Source: Poecilobothrus nobilitatus (lineage: Eukaryota; Arthropoda; Insecta; Diptera; Dolichopodidae). From it: DNA of 64,000 bases. The stretch covers positions 172,296,200-172,360,199 of the forward strand of contig OX352774.1 in the NCBI GenBank assembly GCA_947095535.1, read 5' to 3'. A program made the position numbers and the translations under genes. Under the pieces are notes generated by a model. That model was not told where the DNA came from. It saw nothing but the letters and a program-made list of their open reading frames with translations, and ran no database searches. Shown piece by piece: positions 12,110-23,550 of the stretch (the first letter of the stretch is position 1; each line of letters begins with the position of its first letter).

Positions 12110-12594
12110 AAAATTTATTGCGGGTATAAGAATTAAGCCACAAAGCGGGGTTACAATAATATACTGTTGCACGTTGTAATCCACTGATGGCCCTGACTCT
12201 GTAGTAAAAATAATAATAATATTAATAAGAATACTAATACCAATAAAAACAGCCGCTACAGTGACAGTGGAGGTTGCCTTCAATAATTGTCTCATGTAGT
12301 AAGGTGTTATATTACTACTTTATTATACAACTACTACATGTTGTAACTGTTGTAACGGCTATAACCACGGCTGTACCTTACAGTCCCACTCCCCATTCAA
12401 TATTTCCGTATCCGTTTCCTATCCTTTCCTATCCCTACTCCCTAGCCAATATACTGCGTTCGCAGTTAAGGGTTTCATCCCATTATATTGGCTGAAGGGG
12501 GAGGTGGATTTAGTCAGTAAGAATCTGATACTACCAAGGGGGAAATTCTTGGTGTCTTTGGAAGATTCCCACCTCCCTTAGGAAAAAAAAAATT
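12110..12594 (+). mobile_element. 3' end of a non-LTR retrotransposon, poly-A tailed
   Basis: A locally less AT-rich block. It ends in a stem-loop whose arms GGGAGGTGG (12499-12507) and CCACCTCCC (12569-12577) are perfectly complementary, followed by TTAGG and a run of ten A. The loop contains TTTAGTCAGTAAGAATCTGA and TTGGTGTCTTTGGAAG, phrasing I associate with R1-like 3' UTRs. A second, 5'-truncated copy with its own poly-A lies at 22942-23050 on the minus strand. Small ORFs on either strand here look fortuitous. Confidence 0.6.
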
Positions 12595-12641
12595 AGGGCT
12601 AATAATCAATTAGAACTTCGTCGCGTAACACAGGTTCACAT

Positions 12642-12929
12642 AATTGAAAAACGTATATGGAAGCATTGTACATATGCATTGATTTAGAATGAGCATTTGA
12701 TATCGTCTGGCTGAATTCGCTCATTGAAAATTTCTCTTTACACTTTTTGTCTATAATTAAAGATATGATTTATAATAAATCTCTTAGAATTTTGTTGAAA
12801 ATTAAAAAGCTGTTGTTTCTAATAAATAAAGTACTGCATCAAGATACAGTCAATTCGTCACTATACTCTTCATTATCTTCACAAAAAAAAAATGAATTTA
12901 ATCACAGAATAACTTTAGCCGACGACTAA
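12642..12929 (+). pseudogene. reverse transcriptase fragment of a non-LTR retrotransposon
   Basis: One frame reads EALYICIDLE, stop, AFDIVWLNSLIENFSL, then SIIKDMIYNKSLRILLK, then LINKVLHQDTVNSSLYSSL, and ends in LADD and a stop. These match the order of the RT palm motifs: A (IDxEKAFDxVW), B (QQGTVNSP-like, here HQDTVNSS) and C (YADD, here LADD). The stop at 12690-12692 falls where Lys is usual in motif A. The spacing from motif B to motif C is shorter than normal, implying an internal deletion. An upstream TGA (12645-12647) is in frame. This is a decayed fragment without the endonuclease. It lies just downstream of the poly-A of another element and is probably a separate insertion. Clade not determined. 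Confidence 0.72.
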
Positions 12930-13369
12930 AAACTATATACTGTTATCGAAATATTAAATTAATTTAACATCTCTTGCAAGAATAATTTAATATAATAACT
13001 AAATGGTGCACACACCTAGTTTGAATTCTAAAGGTAAACACAATTGATGTACATATGTGAAACTGTCTTTATTTCGTGACTATACTGTTCTACAATACAA
13101 TTTACATTACCATTAAGAGGAACATTGTATTCAATTTAATTATCATTTCTAGTTGCTGCTAAATTTAATCATACTTTCACTTAAAATTCTATTCTAAAGG
13201 ACTTATATGCATAAAAATGCATTTCTAGATAAAAAAAATTTTTAATAATTTCCTTTATCTATTATTTGTTTTCTCAGTGAACACCAAAAACTTCAACTGA
13301 CTTTGAAAATTTTCCTAGAATTTTATATAAAAGAAAAATATTTAAAAGTCAAGAAAGACACTTTCTTCA
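12930..13369. other. AT-rich intergenic sequence
   Basis: Unique-looking AT-rich sequence. No gene or repeat recognised. Confidence 0.4.
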
Positions 13370-13720
13370 ATTTTAAGGCAACCCTATAATAATTAAGAAA
13401 ATCTGCTAATACATGTAAAACATAATATTGGAGTTTTAATTTTTGACTATGCAGGTGGCTGAGTTACAGATGTTTAAAAATAAGAAACTTACAATTTTTA
13501 ATCTTTAATATCTTATAAATAGAAGGTGTTACAAAATTTTTTCCTCTATCTGATATATACACATTTTGAAACTTTGAGTAAATTTTTAATGTAGACTCTT
13601 CTACAATATTACTTTTTAAAAATGATCTATCCAAGGTTAAAATTTCATTACTCTATCTTAAACGATGTAAAAATTTTGTAAAGAAACGGATGGGCGGACA
13701 GAATAAAAGTAATAACAAAT
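13370..13720 (+). repeat. REP-A/REP-B related fragment
   Basis: Contains AAGGCAACCCTATAATAATT (as at 6825 and 10360), then ATAATATTGGAGTTTTAATT, GAGTTACAGATGTTTAAAAA and TAAACGATGTAAAAATTTTG, followed by a degraded GGGCGGACAGA. The order matches REP-A in plus orientation. Strongly decayed. Confidence 0.5.
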
Positions 13721-14821
13721 ACAAAAAATTTTTTTTTTTGAAACATGTAGGTACTAAAAAAAACTGAAGATAATATACGAATAAAAAATTCTTGAGAATG
13801 TTATCTCTAACTTTTTCTTTTCTGTTTGATTTCGCAGTAGACTGACCTAATTTTAAAAAAAAATCTTGTTTGTAACAATGTCATTTTTAAAATTACAAAA
13901 AAAAAAAAAATTTATTTTCTACTCTTTAATTCAGATTTGTAAAAAAAAAATCTGTTTTTTAAGCTAATTTTTTATATTTATTTAATTCTTCTTAAGATCA
14001 ACTGTATTAAAATTTATTGAAAATTGAAAATGTAAAAGTTACAATCATTTTAGGAGATTTCCAAAGGATTAAAAAAAAAAAACTCTTAAAATTTACTTTT
14101 GAAATTTTAATTTATTTGTGGCTGTTTGGTTTTTAACATTTCTTTTATATTTGTAAACTTGTAATTAATAAATAATTTAAGAAAATTAATTTAATTAAAA
14201 TTACAAAAAAAAAAAAAACTTCTTCAAAGTATTTCTTAAAATCAGAAATTATTATTAAAAATCATAAAAATATGTATGTATGTGCGTATGTACTATGTGT
14301 GTGTATAGTAGATTTATTCTTCAAGGAAAAGAGGAAAATTATAAAACATAACTTTTTGATAAAATTAATTTAATAAAAGATAATAATAATATTTTTGTGG
14401 TTTCTGGTATTAAAAATCATTTTTACTTATAACAAAACCTTAAAAGATTTTTTTTTTTTTTTTTTTTTTGTGAAATTACTTACGAAAAAAAATCTTTGCT
14501 AAGTTTAAATAAAATTTATCTCATATTATTTTTGTAGGACAAAAAAAAAAAGAAAATCTATGGAATGAAAAGGATATTATTTTTTTTTTTTTAAATTTCT
14601 TTGGCAGGTTTTGATTTTGCTGCTTTGAAATTTTGATGAAAAAAATTTAAAATAAAAAAATTTGAAAAAATTTTTTTTAATGTGTTTATATTTGTTTTTT
14701 TTTTTTTCGTTTATAAAAGGGTTTTTCAACTTTACACTGATAAAGAAAGATTTTATAACATAATTCCGAATGTGAATGAATACTAAGTGATTTTTTATTT
14801 GCTGATTAATAACTAACTCTA
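13721..14821. other. homopolymer-rich AT filler
   Basis: Many poly-A and poly-T runs (for example a run of about 21 T at 14449-14469) and short TATG repeats near 14270-14310. No gene seen. Confidence 0.45.
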
Positions 14822-14985
14822 GGAGCCTCGGTGGTCGATTGGTTAAACGTGAGGTTTATTACCTGAGGGAATGCAGGTAGCAAGTGTTTTTAATTGTAAG
14901 GAAAATTAACGATAAAGTAGTTTTTTTTTTTTAAACAAATCCCTCTTGCTACCAAATCTAGTATAATAATATAAAATATGTATAT
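14822..14985 (+). mobile_element. SINE-2 copy lacking the B box
   Basis: Starts GGAGCCTCGGTGGTCGATTGG, the tRNA-like head with a recognisable A-box. It continues TTTATTACCTGAGGGAATGC directly into AGGTAGCAAG. The GGTTCAAATCC B box present at 25668-25954 is missing, as if deleted between two TGC triplets. The LINE-like body ATCCCTCTTGCTACCAAAT follows. Confidence 0.75.
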
Positions 14986-15775
14986 ATATTGCATACAAAG
15001 TAGTAGCGTATTTAACACAAACAAAATTAAAGTCATATGAAATAAATCGGATTAAAAGGAAAGTGCTCGCATGTTTCCGAAATTTAAAAAACAACTATGT
15101 TTAACATTTGACATTAAAAAAGTGAAATCAAGTATAAATTTTTTTTTTTTTTTGTTGCAACTTTATTTGTTCATAACAAATTTAGTTAAATTTGTATTAT
15201 TTAATTTTAGCATTTACTTTTATAAATTTTTTGTCCGATTTTAAAAGAATTGTAAAAGAAACACTTTTCTACTAGACCTTTAATCGATCTAATTGACCTG
15301 TTGTTAATTCATCTAAAACCAGTTCAATAATTAAGTACATTTGAGATTCGAAAAGTTGTACCGCATCAAATAATTCAATCATTAATGATTTGTCAGTCAG
15401 AATTAACTTAGGTTTAAGTTACAAATCTATAAAGTAAAGGTTTTCATTCGATTATTGTAAGCTATGCCTGTATTATTAAAAGCTTTTTTTCTGTTTTGAT
15501 GCTAGCTAAATCCTGCAAATTATGTAATCATGAGTTGTAATTGTGATTAAGACAAAAACCATATTTACAGGATTATAGCCCAGTTTGGAAACCCTCTGCA
15601 ATTATTCTGCAACACAAACAAACATTTTCAACGCATATGTTCAATCAATAATGATGTACAAAATTGAGGCCTGGCTTATAAAAAAGATCTACATGCAAAA
15701 ATTATCAGTCTTCACGAACAATTAATACTTAAGAATCATGTGTGGAATTTTCTAGTCAAGAACCATATGAAATAG
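14986..15775. other. AT-rich intergenic sequence
   Basis: No gene recognised. Positions 15480-15775 are slightly less A/T-biased and read as unique sequence. Confidence 0.4.
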
Positions 15776-16108
15776 CTAGCTGTAGATGCTAACGGAATAA
15801 GATCCGATGACAATTCCGATTAGTGAAAGAGTTAGGCAGATCAATGAACAATGGAAAAACAACATAAAAGCGACGTAAATATAAAGAAATCGAGCTAACT
15901 GCAATATCGTTGGCTGAGCTGAAAATATCAGATATTGTGTGCTAATGATGGAAAAGCTGTGTGGAAACTCTATGTATAGAAAAAATATAGAGCAGAGAAT
16001 TTTGTGGATCGAATCCATTTGAGAAGTAAGGTAACTATTTTTTTCTTCTAATGATTTTATAAAATATTTCAGTTGAGTCCTGAAAAGATGTAAAAATTTA
16101 TGAAACAA
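15776..16108 (-). other. unassigned hydrophobic open frame, possible decayed exon
   Basis: A 110-codon minus-strand frame in a less biased stretch. Its C-terminal half is strongly hydrophobic (FLYIYVAFMLFFHCSLICLT, then LSLIGIVIGSYSV) and could span a membrane twice. I do not recognise it. It has no visible signal peptide, no upstream promoter and no clear splice sites. A gustatory or odorant receptor remnant would fit the composition, but nothing specific supports that. Chance is the main alternative. Confidence 0.2.
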
Positions 16109-19100
16109 TATTAGGGTATAGTACTAAGAGTACCTTATACCCTTAGTATATTACTAAGATACTAAAAAAGGATTTTAATAATAAATCTTTATAAAAGTAT
16201 TTTAACCCCTGCTTTTTTTTGGTAGATTTTGTTTTTATCAATTAAAATTTGATTTCGGGATATCTACTATCTCCCACGTCATGAACCCACATGATGAACC
16301 ATCAGCTATAGAATAAATTATACTCTTAAAAAAAATAACTTTGGTCCACTCTATCATCTAAATTTCACCAAATTTTTTTGTGATAATTCTAACAAAAAGA
16401 AAATATAAACATATCAATTGACTTTTATTAAGGACATATTAAAATCCTAAAAACATCCTATAAAAACAACTTCCGGGTATTACAAGTTTTACATTTTAAA
16501 TCAAAAAAAAAAAAAAATAATTTTTTTCCCCCATTTTTTCTTTGATTTTTTTGTTTTTTTCCTTTTTTATAACAAACAAAAAAAAACCAAAATGACAGCA
16601 GTTTGACAGTAATTGATTTGTCAAACGGATATTTTTATAAGAGATTGAAAAAAAAAGAAAAACAAAAGTAAAATGGACGAAAACGTAAAATTAAATTGAA
16701 ATCTTAAAGTAGAAGAAAAAAACAATAATAGTTGATGCTTTCAATTTTAATAAGAATTTTTCGAAATCTTTCGAACTTATTAAACATTAAATCTAAGAAG
16801 TTAAACTTATTGTTAAAATTTTTTTTATAAAATTTAAGAGAATATGTAATAGAACCGTTTAATTTTCTTAACGTTGAAATTTTAAGTTATGTCAGAAAAT
16901 TCTTTAAAATATGCATAAAAAACAAAATTCGGATGAATCAAATCTATTAGAAATTATCTACAAAGAATAAAACAAATGATTGAATCCCAACAATAAGTTA
17001 AAGTTACAATAAATCCTTTTCTAGTTCAACAATTTCTAAAGAAGAGTACCTTCGCATTTTATTATTTTTTTTTTAATTCAGAAACAACGAAACCGCTTTC
17101 AATTCAACTGTCATTAAATTGCAAAATTTTTATTAAAAATTTTTTTTTTTTTTTTTAATATTTGTTTTTCTTCTTGTCCTGTTCAATTTTATTTCTTTTC
17201 TTTTTCTAAACAATAATTTTAAAGAAACAACGAAAAAAAAAAATTGTAATTTATAAATGGAACATCATTAATTTAATTGTTGCTTCAATGACGTTGCTGT
17301 TGCTACTGCTGCTGTTCAAAAAAAAAAATAAAACACTCAAAACATTAAATTTAAGTACCTAGTAAAAAAATAATTTTGCAAAAAGAAAATAAATGAAAAT
17401 TTACTCCATAACTCTGTGTTTCTAAAAAATGATTATTCTTAACTCAAGCTAAAAATGACCCTCTAATTTGAATATTTTTTTTTTTTTATGTATTACATGA
17501 TAGTATTAGAGATTTATTATAATAATAACAAGTGACTTATCTACTTAGATTTACTTATATCTAAAAATTGAAGACAATTTCTACCATCTAAAAAAAATTT
17601 TCTGGATATATTCAGTCCTGTTTTTATTTTTAAATTTTTTTCGTTTGGTTTATTGTAAATTGTATTAAGGCAATATTTTTAGCAAAATGAGACTAAAAAA
17701 TAGAAAATATAGAACTGGAGTTTGAAAGAAATTATAAAAGTTATGAACCGTTGAAATAGTTTTATGCTAAGCGTTCTATAAAATTATATATTTTAATAGT
17801 TTTTTTTCCTTCAATTTAAGGCGGTTGATTACAAGTAGCGGCTAAAAACATCTTAAAGAAATATTACAAAGATCTTTAATTCTTGATAATAATATAAACA
17901 TTGTTTATTATTTTTTTGTGGAATTAATAAAATGGTATAATATCCTGGAATTGAATTTGTAAAATAAAAGTAAACCCCTAAAAGTATGCAATTTTACTAA
18001 TAAAAGATATTTGTTTTTTTTTTCCATTTTTAACATGGAAAAATGAAAAAAAGGATTTCTTAAACATGAAATTAAAAGAAAAATAAGATAGAAGAGAATA
18101 TTTAAAAAAAAAGAAAATTTTAAAAATATTTTATATTAACAACTCTACGATGTAATAAGAAAAGAAAAGGTTTACAAAGACAAAAGAGCAAGTTGCGAAA
18201 CAATTATTGATTTATTTTTAACAATAATTGGAAGAGGTCGTTATTTTATATACGTATGATGAGCAAATCTAAATAAATTCTTAACAAAGGAATACATAAA
18301 ATTATAAGAGTTAAAAAAAAGAAAAAAAGTTGATTGATGTTAATGTGCCGTCCTCTCTCTAGTTAAATATTCTATGAACTAATATTTGAACCAAGTTTCT
18401 TTCTTTATCATGAAGGTAAAAAAGGAATGTTACTAACAATATGAAAAGAATTTGTTACCTTTTTTTTTATTTAACAAATTTCAAATGAGTTAAATCCTCT
18501 GAATTAATTTTTTCTATATATTTATCTATATTTTTATCAGAAAAAAATTTTGTATTTTTTTTTTTGTATTTTTCTCGTATTTCCTTTCATATTTCGTTTA
18601 CTTGGTTTAACTCTACTTTTTTTTTTTTTGTAGCCTGTCTTTTTTATTTTTTCTTCTTTTGTAACTTACATTAATGACAATTTAAAAAAAAACAAAAAAC
18701 GAAAAAAAAAAACAGAAATTAAAGATGAATGATGTTGAGGAAAGTTAAAATAATTTTGTTATTCATTTTGTTGGGTTGTTTTAAAATATTATATATAGTT
18801 TCTCTTTTTGAAAAAATTTTCCTTTTTCTTTTATCAAATTAAAAATGACTCAATTATTAGATAAGATGTACAAAATGTACTATTATAGAAGGTAAAAAAA
18901 AAAAAAATGAACTTGAAATAATATAAAAAAAACAAAAGTTATCTTACATAAAGACCTTTTATAAATTTTAATTCAAAAAGTTGATGACTGCTGTATCTTA
19001 TAATTAATGAGAGGCATTTATAACTTCAACACTTTACAAATAATTTTACACAAAATTTAATAGGATCTCTACTTTACAAAAAAATATTAAAATTAATTTG

Positions 19101-19685
19101 GACAATCATGTATTAAAAGTTACAATGCATTTTATATGTAAAAAAAAAAAAACTTTTGAACTTTTATTCAACTTTAAAATAAAAGAAATCCAGTAAATGA
19201 AATAAAAAGTTTTACTTTTAATTATTGCATAACAAAAAAAAAAAAAAAAATTCGAATGGATTTAATTTCGTTAAAGCCTACACAATTGGTTATTTAATAA
19301 TTTATTTCAAAAGTAGAAGAATTAAATCCTTATGGAATTTCCGTGGATATGGAACTCTTCACAATAGTACTTATGTTTGTATTAATATATTATGCAAATT
19401 GTTGTAATTTTAAACAGAAAATTACTTTTAACACGTTAATAGTTGTAATATAAATGACTTGTAATATAAATAAGGAAGAAAACCATTTATAGTGAGCTTT
19501 TAGTTTACTGACCTCGAATGTACAAGGTGAAAAGTAGGTACATGATGTAATAATATAATAGCACATTTGCTTAAACAAAAATATCATTAATTGTTTTTTA
19601 CGTTCTTAAGATGATATTTTTGGAAAAATTTTATACATTTGGAAAATTTGGAAAAGGACATTTTAAATTGTAGATTTTTTCGATT
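16109..19685. other. long AT-rich intergenic or intronic sequence
   Basis: 3.5 kb dominated by poly-A/T runs, with no ORF above chance, no tRNA-like head and no recognised repeat. Confidence 0.45.
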
Positions 19686-19782
19686 CTGTCAATCATCGAT
19701 AAATATGGATTTTAGTTTTTATTATGTTCAGATAATATAATGATTTCAACAAACATGAGATTAAAATTTTAATTTTCTGAAC

Positions 19783-19998
19783 AAAAGCGCAGTGGGTAGG
19801 TCGTTGCTGTCTTTTACACGAAATGTTTCGGGTACGAACCCCTATCAGTTAAAAATATTATATAAAATATAATAAAATCATGTAAGCAAAATAAATAATA
19901 TAATTGTAATTCAATTTTTGCACCGCAACCCCACCTGAAAGAGAAAAATTGATTGATTTCCTTATTGGGGGATCAAAATAAATAAATCAATAATTCTT
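19783..19998 (+). mobile_element. SINE-3 copy
   Basis: The tRNA-like head has A-box-like GCGCAGTGGGTAGGTCG (19788 onward) and B-box-like GGGTACGAACCC (about 19829-19840). The body CACCGCAACCCCACCTGAAA and the tail GGGGGATCAAAATAAATAAA match the 3' part at 59945-60065. Confidence 0.72.
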
Positions 19999-20035
19999 AA
20001 TTATTACAACGACTTTTTATTTTTTTTATTTTATA

Positions 20036-20172
20036 GAATCTTGTCTTTCCATGGGTGGCTATTAATGTCGTAAGAAAAAGTTATCCTTACGTCGCGTGTG
20101 GAATTCGAATCCACACTCAATTGGAGTTTACAGCGTATTTTATATTGTCTTAACTACTGGGAGGCCTAGTCC
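20036..20172 (-). mobile_element. SINE-1 copy, 3' truncated
   Basis: The minus strand reads AGGCCTCCCAGTAGTTAAGA (head), ATAAAATACGCTGTAAACTC, a B-box-like GTGGATTCGAATTCCACAC, then CTTACGACATTAATAGCCAC, and stops before the 3' tail. Confidence 0.75.
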
Positions 20173-20539
20173 CAGTACGATTTTTAATTAAAATTTAACG
20201 AAATTATTTAAAAATGTGTTTCCTTCATCGGAAAATTTGTTTTCAAAATAGTCAGTTTTTTAAGTTTAATAAAGTTTTAGTAGATAATGCAAACATTTTC
20301 TTAAATTTTCCTTGAATTTAAATAACAATGCACAGTAATAAAAAAATTCTTTTTTCTAGAACAAAAATTTAAAATTCTTCGAACCAAAAAGATAATTGCA
20401 TCATTTATAAATAAATGTTAATAAATTAGATCTACATATACATAAATTCAAAAAAATCTCCTGTACGTTGAAATCATTACATTATCTGAACATAATAAGA
20501 ACTAAAATCTATATTTTTCGATGATTGACAGTATGTAAT

Positions 20540-22420
20540 TTAAATTTTTACATTAATTCATAGCTTTATTAAACTTCAACCAATTTAGAAACAGAAAAAA
20601 AATCTTATACAATATTACGAGCACTATCATTCAATTGTTATTGTATTAATCAGTACTACTTGTTGTAATCATTTTCATTGATTGGGTAAAGATGACAGGA
20701 AAAAATATTGTAAAATTAGTTATTCTCTATTTGATGATGATTGCTTGTTACAAAATGTCCAAGAAAATTACAAGTCAATAGCATACAAAAAAAAAAAATA
20801 ATGACAAAAAATAAAGAGAATTTTTTAAAATATTATTTTGTCAGTTTTGTAGTGACTTTTGTCCCTCTGCTTAAAAGAAAAATTACAATAAAAGTACTTG
20901 GAAAATCTAATTAAATTTTGACAACCCTGTTCTACAACAGTTTTCATCGAATGAGTTGCATATTGAACTTTAAAACTGAACTGAAAGAGAATTTTCTAAT
21001 ATCCTTAACGATTTCAACTGAAATTTATAAAAAATTCTTTTGTAAAATTTTTTTCTATCAAAACTTTTGCAACTTATGAAACTCACTTATATGATGGTTT
21101 TAAAAACATTGAAGATATCAGTACCAGGTCAGTTTTTCATTTACTAGCCATTTTATTAAATATCATAGAAAAGTATAATTAAAATTTAAATTAAAAATTG
21201 TTAATGCAATATTTCTCTTACTTGGAAAGACATTTCTTTATTAAATGTTCAGATTAAAATACGATATACATAATATGCAAGGTTTGAATATCTAAATGAA
21301 ATCCTTTAGCTTTTTCTCACCTACACAGCAAGATATTCAAACAAAATGTAACTACTTATGGTAACTTATACAAATTTTAAAAGATCTTACTTTTCTCCTT
21401 TAAAATTTCAATGTTTTATCTAAAAACGTTCCAAAACTATAAAAGAAAGAAGGAGATCTTTTCTAATATACCTAAAAACCTGAACCCAGATTAATATTAT
21501 CAGTTAAAAAGTACAGTTTTTTCTTGGTGTTTTTTGTTTTTTTAAATATTTTCTGATTTTCTTAAATTTTTATTACATAAAAACTATTAATTTTTAGAAA
21601 GTTATAACTATTTCTGTCCTGCTCTTATATAAGTAAAATCTCTCCACATTAAAATATGTGCACAATAAACAAGGACAAACTTCATTTTCTCTTCATATGG
21701 TTTTGTTATTTTTCTTTTTTTTGATTTTTGTTTTTAAGAAAAATAAATAAAATGAAAAAATTTGCTTCATTTTTACGATTGAATTTTAATGTTCCTTAAA
21801 TATTATATTATTTTTAATGTACATACACCGATTTATACAAATGTATACATATCTGAATTTATTTATATGTGTATGTATATATATATATATATATATATAT
21901 TATAAAAATTGATCTAAAATGTCGTACATGATTATGTCATACATAGCCGAGAAGCAAAAATAAAAAAAAAAAAGAGTAGAAGAAACTTAAATAATGGGTT
22001 ATGATAATTTTCATATATTTTCTTTTTTTTTTTTCTTACTAACAAATGAATTGTTAGAAAAATTATAGCAAAAACAAAAAGCAAAAACAAAAATATATTG
22101 TGAGGGAAAATGAAAATTTCAAGGGAAAAATTTCTTTTGTTTTGCTTAATAAAAAAATTTTAAGTTTTGTTTTTTTCGTTTTTGCTTTTCTTGAAGAAGG
22201 AAAGCGGGATAATAACTCTGAAGTGGAATAATTAAAATATTTTAAAATGCTATTATTTCGCTAGATTGAAGTAATTATGGAAAAAAAAAAATAAATACTT
22301 ATAAAATAACATTTAAAAATATGAATTTTGTAAAAATACATATATATGTATTTCTATGTGTGTATAAAAAAATATAATCTTATTAAAATATGTTATTAAA
22401 TTTCTTAATTGTTTTTTTTT
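20540..22420. other. AT-rich sequence with a (TA)n microsatellite
   Basis: No gene or repeat family seen. A (TA)n run of about 14 units lies at 21876-21903, and poly-T and poly-A runs are frequent. Confidence 0.45.
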
Positions 22421-22431
22421 TTTTATTTTAG

Positions 22432-22586
22432 AGTTCACCATGAACAAACAATTAGTTAAATTATTTGCATTACAGACAAGAAAAAACGAATTTTTGAAAA
22501 AAATGTTATTTAATGTATGGTTTAGATATAAAATGTTTAAAGTATTTTGTAGAAAAATAAAATGTTTTTATTTGGATATAAATTAA
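22432..22586 (+). other. candidate exon behind a strong 3' splice site
   Basis: A pyrimidine run of about 20 bases ending TTTTAG (22409-22431) is followed by AGTTCACCATGAAC, a good fly-type start context. The 48-codon frame from ATG 22440 begins MNKQLVKLFALQTRKNEFLK and ends at TAA 22584-22586. It could be a first coding exon preceded by a 5'-UTR intron. GTATGG (22515) and GTATTT (22542) are possible donors. The protein has no recognisable domain and no signal peptide, and chance is a serious alternative in this AT-rich context. Confidence 0.2.
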
Positions 22587-22941
22587 AATTTTAAATATTC
22601 CAAATTTATTTTAACAATTTCTAGATTTCCAAATTTTTTAAATCGAAAATTACAATTAATACAATAAATTTTTTTAGACATTTACACTTAAGTTAATTAC
22701 GAACAAGTGAATTAAAATTTATATTGGCCAGAACTTTAACCAACTGTATAAAAATTATGTAAAAAATAAATATAGGTGGGTAAAGATCTAAAATATTTTT
22801 AAACTTAACAACTAAAATTAGTTAAAATTACTATTTTGTTAGTTATTTTTAGTTAATTTTTTAGTCCCAATTCTTTGATATGATTCCCTCATTCTCTCGG
22901 CCAAATCAAAAGTATAATTATGCAAGTACTTTTTAATACTA
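22587..22941. other. AT-rich intergenic sequence
   Basis: Nothing recognised except short TTAGTTAAA-type direct repeats near 22800-22865. Confidence 0.4.
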
Positions 22942-23050
22942 TTTTTTTTTTTTTTTTCGTTTCCTAAAGTAGGCGGGAATTTCCCAAAGACACCAAGAAT
23001 TTCCCCTTGGTAGTATCAGATACTGACTGACTAAACCTACCTCCCCTTTA
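22942..23050 (-). mobile_element. 5'-truncated retrotransposon 3' end, second copy
   Basis: In minus orientation it reads GGGGAGGTAGGTTTAGTCAG, then CTGATACTACCAAGGGGAAA, TTCTTGGTGTCTTTGGGAAA, TTCCCGCCTACTTTAGG, and a poly-A of 16 (poly-T at 22942-22957). This is the same 3' end as 12490-12594 with no upstream sequence, the pattern left by truncated target-primed reverse transcription. Confidence 0.7.
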
Positions 23051-23277
23051 GGCAATTTAAATAAAAATATTACTGTTTTCGGCAATTATTTCATTTGAAA
23101 TTTTATTTATTTATTTATTTATATAAGTTAATACATATTATACCGTAGGCGGTAGGATAATATAATATTACTAAACTATCCCACTAGTTAGACCAATATC
23201 AACCTATATGACCAATATCAACCAATATCAATCTATTATTAATTTATCATGTAGGTACCTAATATTATTTTTTATTC

Positions 23278-23315
23278 GCCCTGATGATGGCAGTGATGCC
23301 GAAATATATATAGGC
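23278..23315 (+). other. hammerhead-ribozyme-like motif
   Basis: The order is GCC (23278-23280), CTGATGA (23281-23287), T, GGC (23289-23291), loop AGTGAT, GCC (23298-23300), GAAA (23301-23304), self-complementary TATATATA (23305-23312), GGC (23313-23315). GCC/GGC would be stem I, GGC/GCC stem II and the TATA stretch a very short stem III, with both conserved core boxes in place. Against it: an unpaired U between the first core box and stem II, and stems of only about 3 bp. Similar CTGATGA...GCCGAAA phrases occur in Penelope-like elements. Confidence 0.3.
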
Positions 23316-23449
23316 TTTATTTTAAGAATTATAAAAATAAAATATTAATAAAATTATTTTGTGGACAAAAAGTATAAATAAAAAACAATTTTTTGCTCAA
23401 TAAATCTAATAAAGATGTTCCACAAACTTACGGTTGAAAAAATTCAAGG

Positions 23450-23540
23450 ATAATATTTATTTTGTTTATATTATACATTTACACCATATTTGATAGCAAG
23501 AGAGATTTTTTTTTTCAATTAATAAAAACTTCTTCTTTAT
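23450..23540 (-). mobile_element. SINE-2 internal fragment
   Basis: On the plus strand it reads TTTACACCATATTTGATAGC, AAGAGAGATT, TTCAATTAATAAAAACTTC, the inverted body of SINE-2 (compare 25826-25885). The tRNA-like head is absent. It abuts REP-B at 23551. Confidence 0.55.
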
Positions 23541-23550
23541 GGTAGGTTTT

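Larger units (their letters stand above)
19686..20531. repeat. inverted repeat with 65-bp arms enclosing two SINEs
   Basis: Arms 19686-19750 and 20467-20531 are reverse complements at about 61 of 65 positions (shared: CTGTCAATCATCGA and TTATTATGTTCAGATAAT). The 716-bp interior holds a SINE-3 copy and a partial SINE-1. It could be a foldback/MITE-type element later hit by SINEs, or an inverted local duplication. No target duplication was recognised outside the arms. Confidence 0.78.

Noticed and set aside
12092..12495. Opposite-strand 67- and 73-codon frames, one hydrophobic
   Set aside because: They overlap each other within the retrotransposon 3' region and show no domain. They are better explained by its less AT-biased composition.
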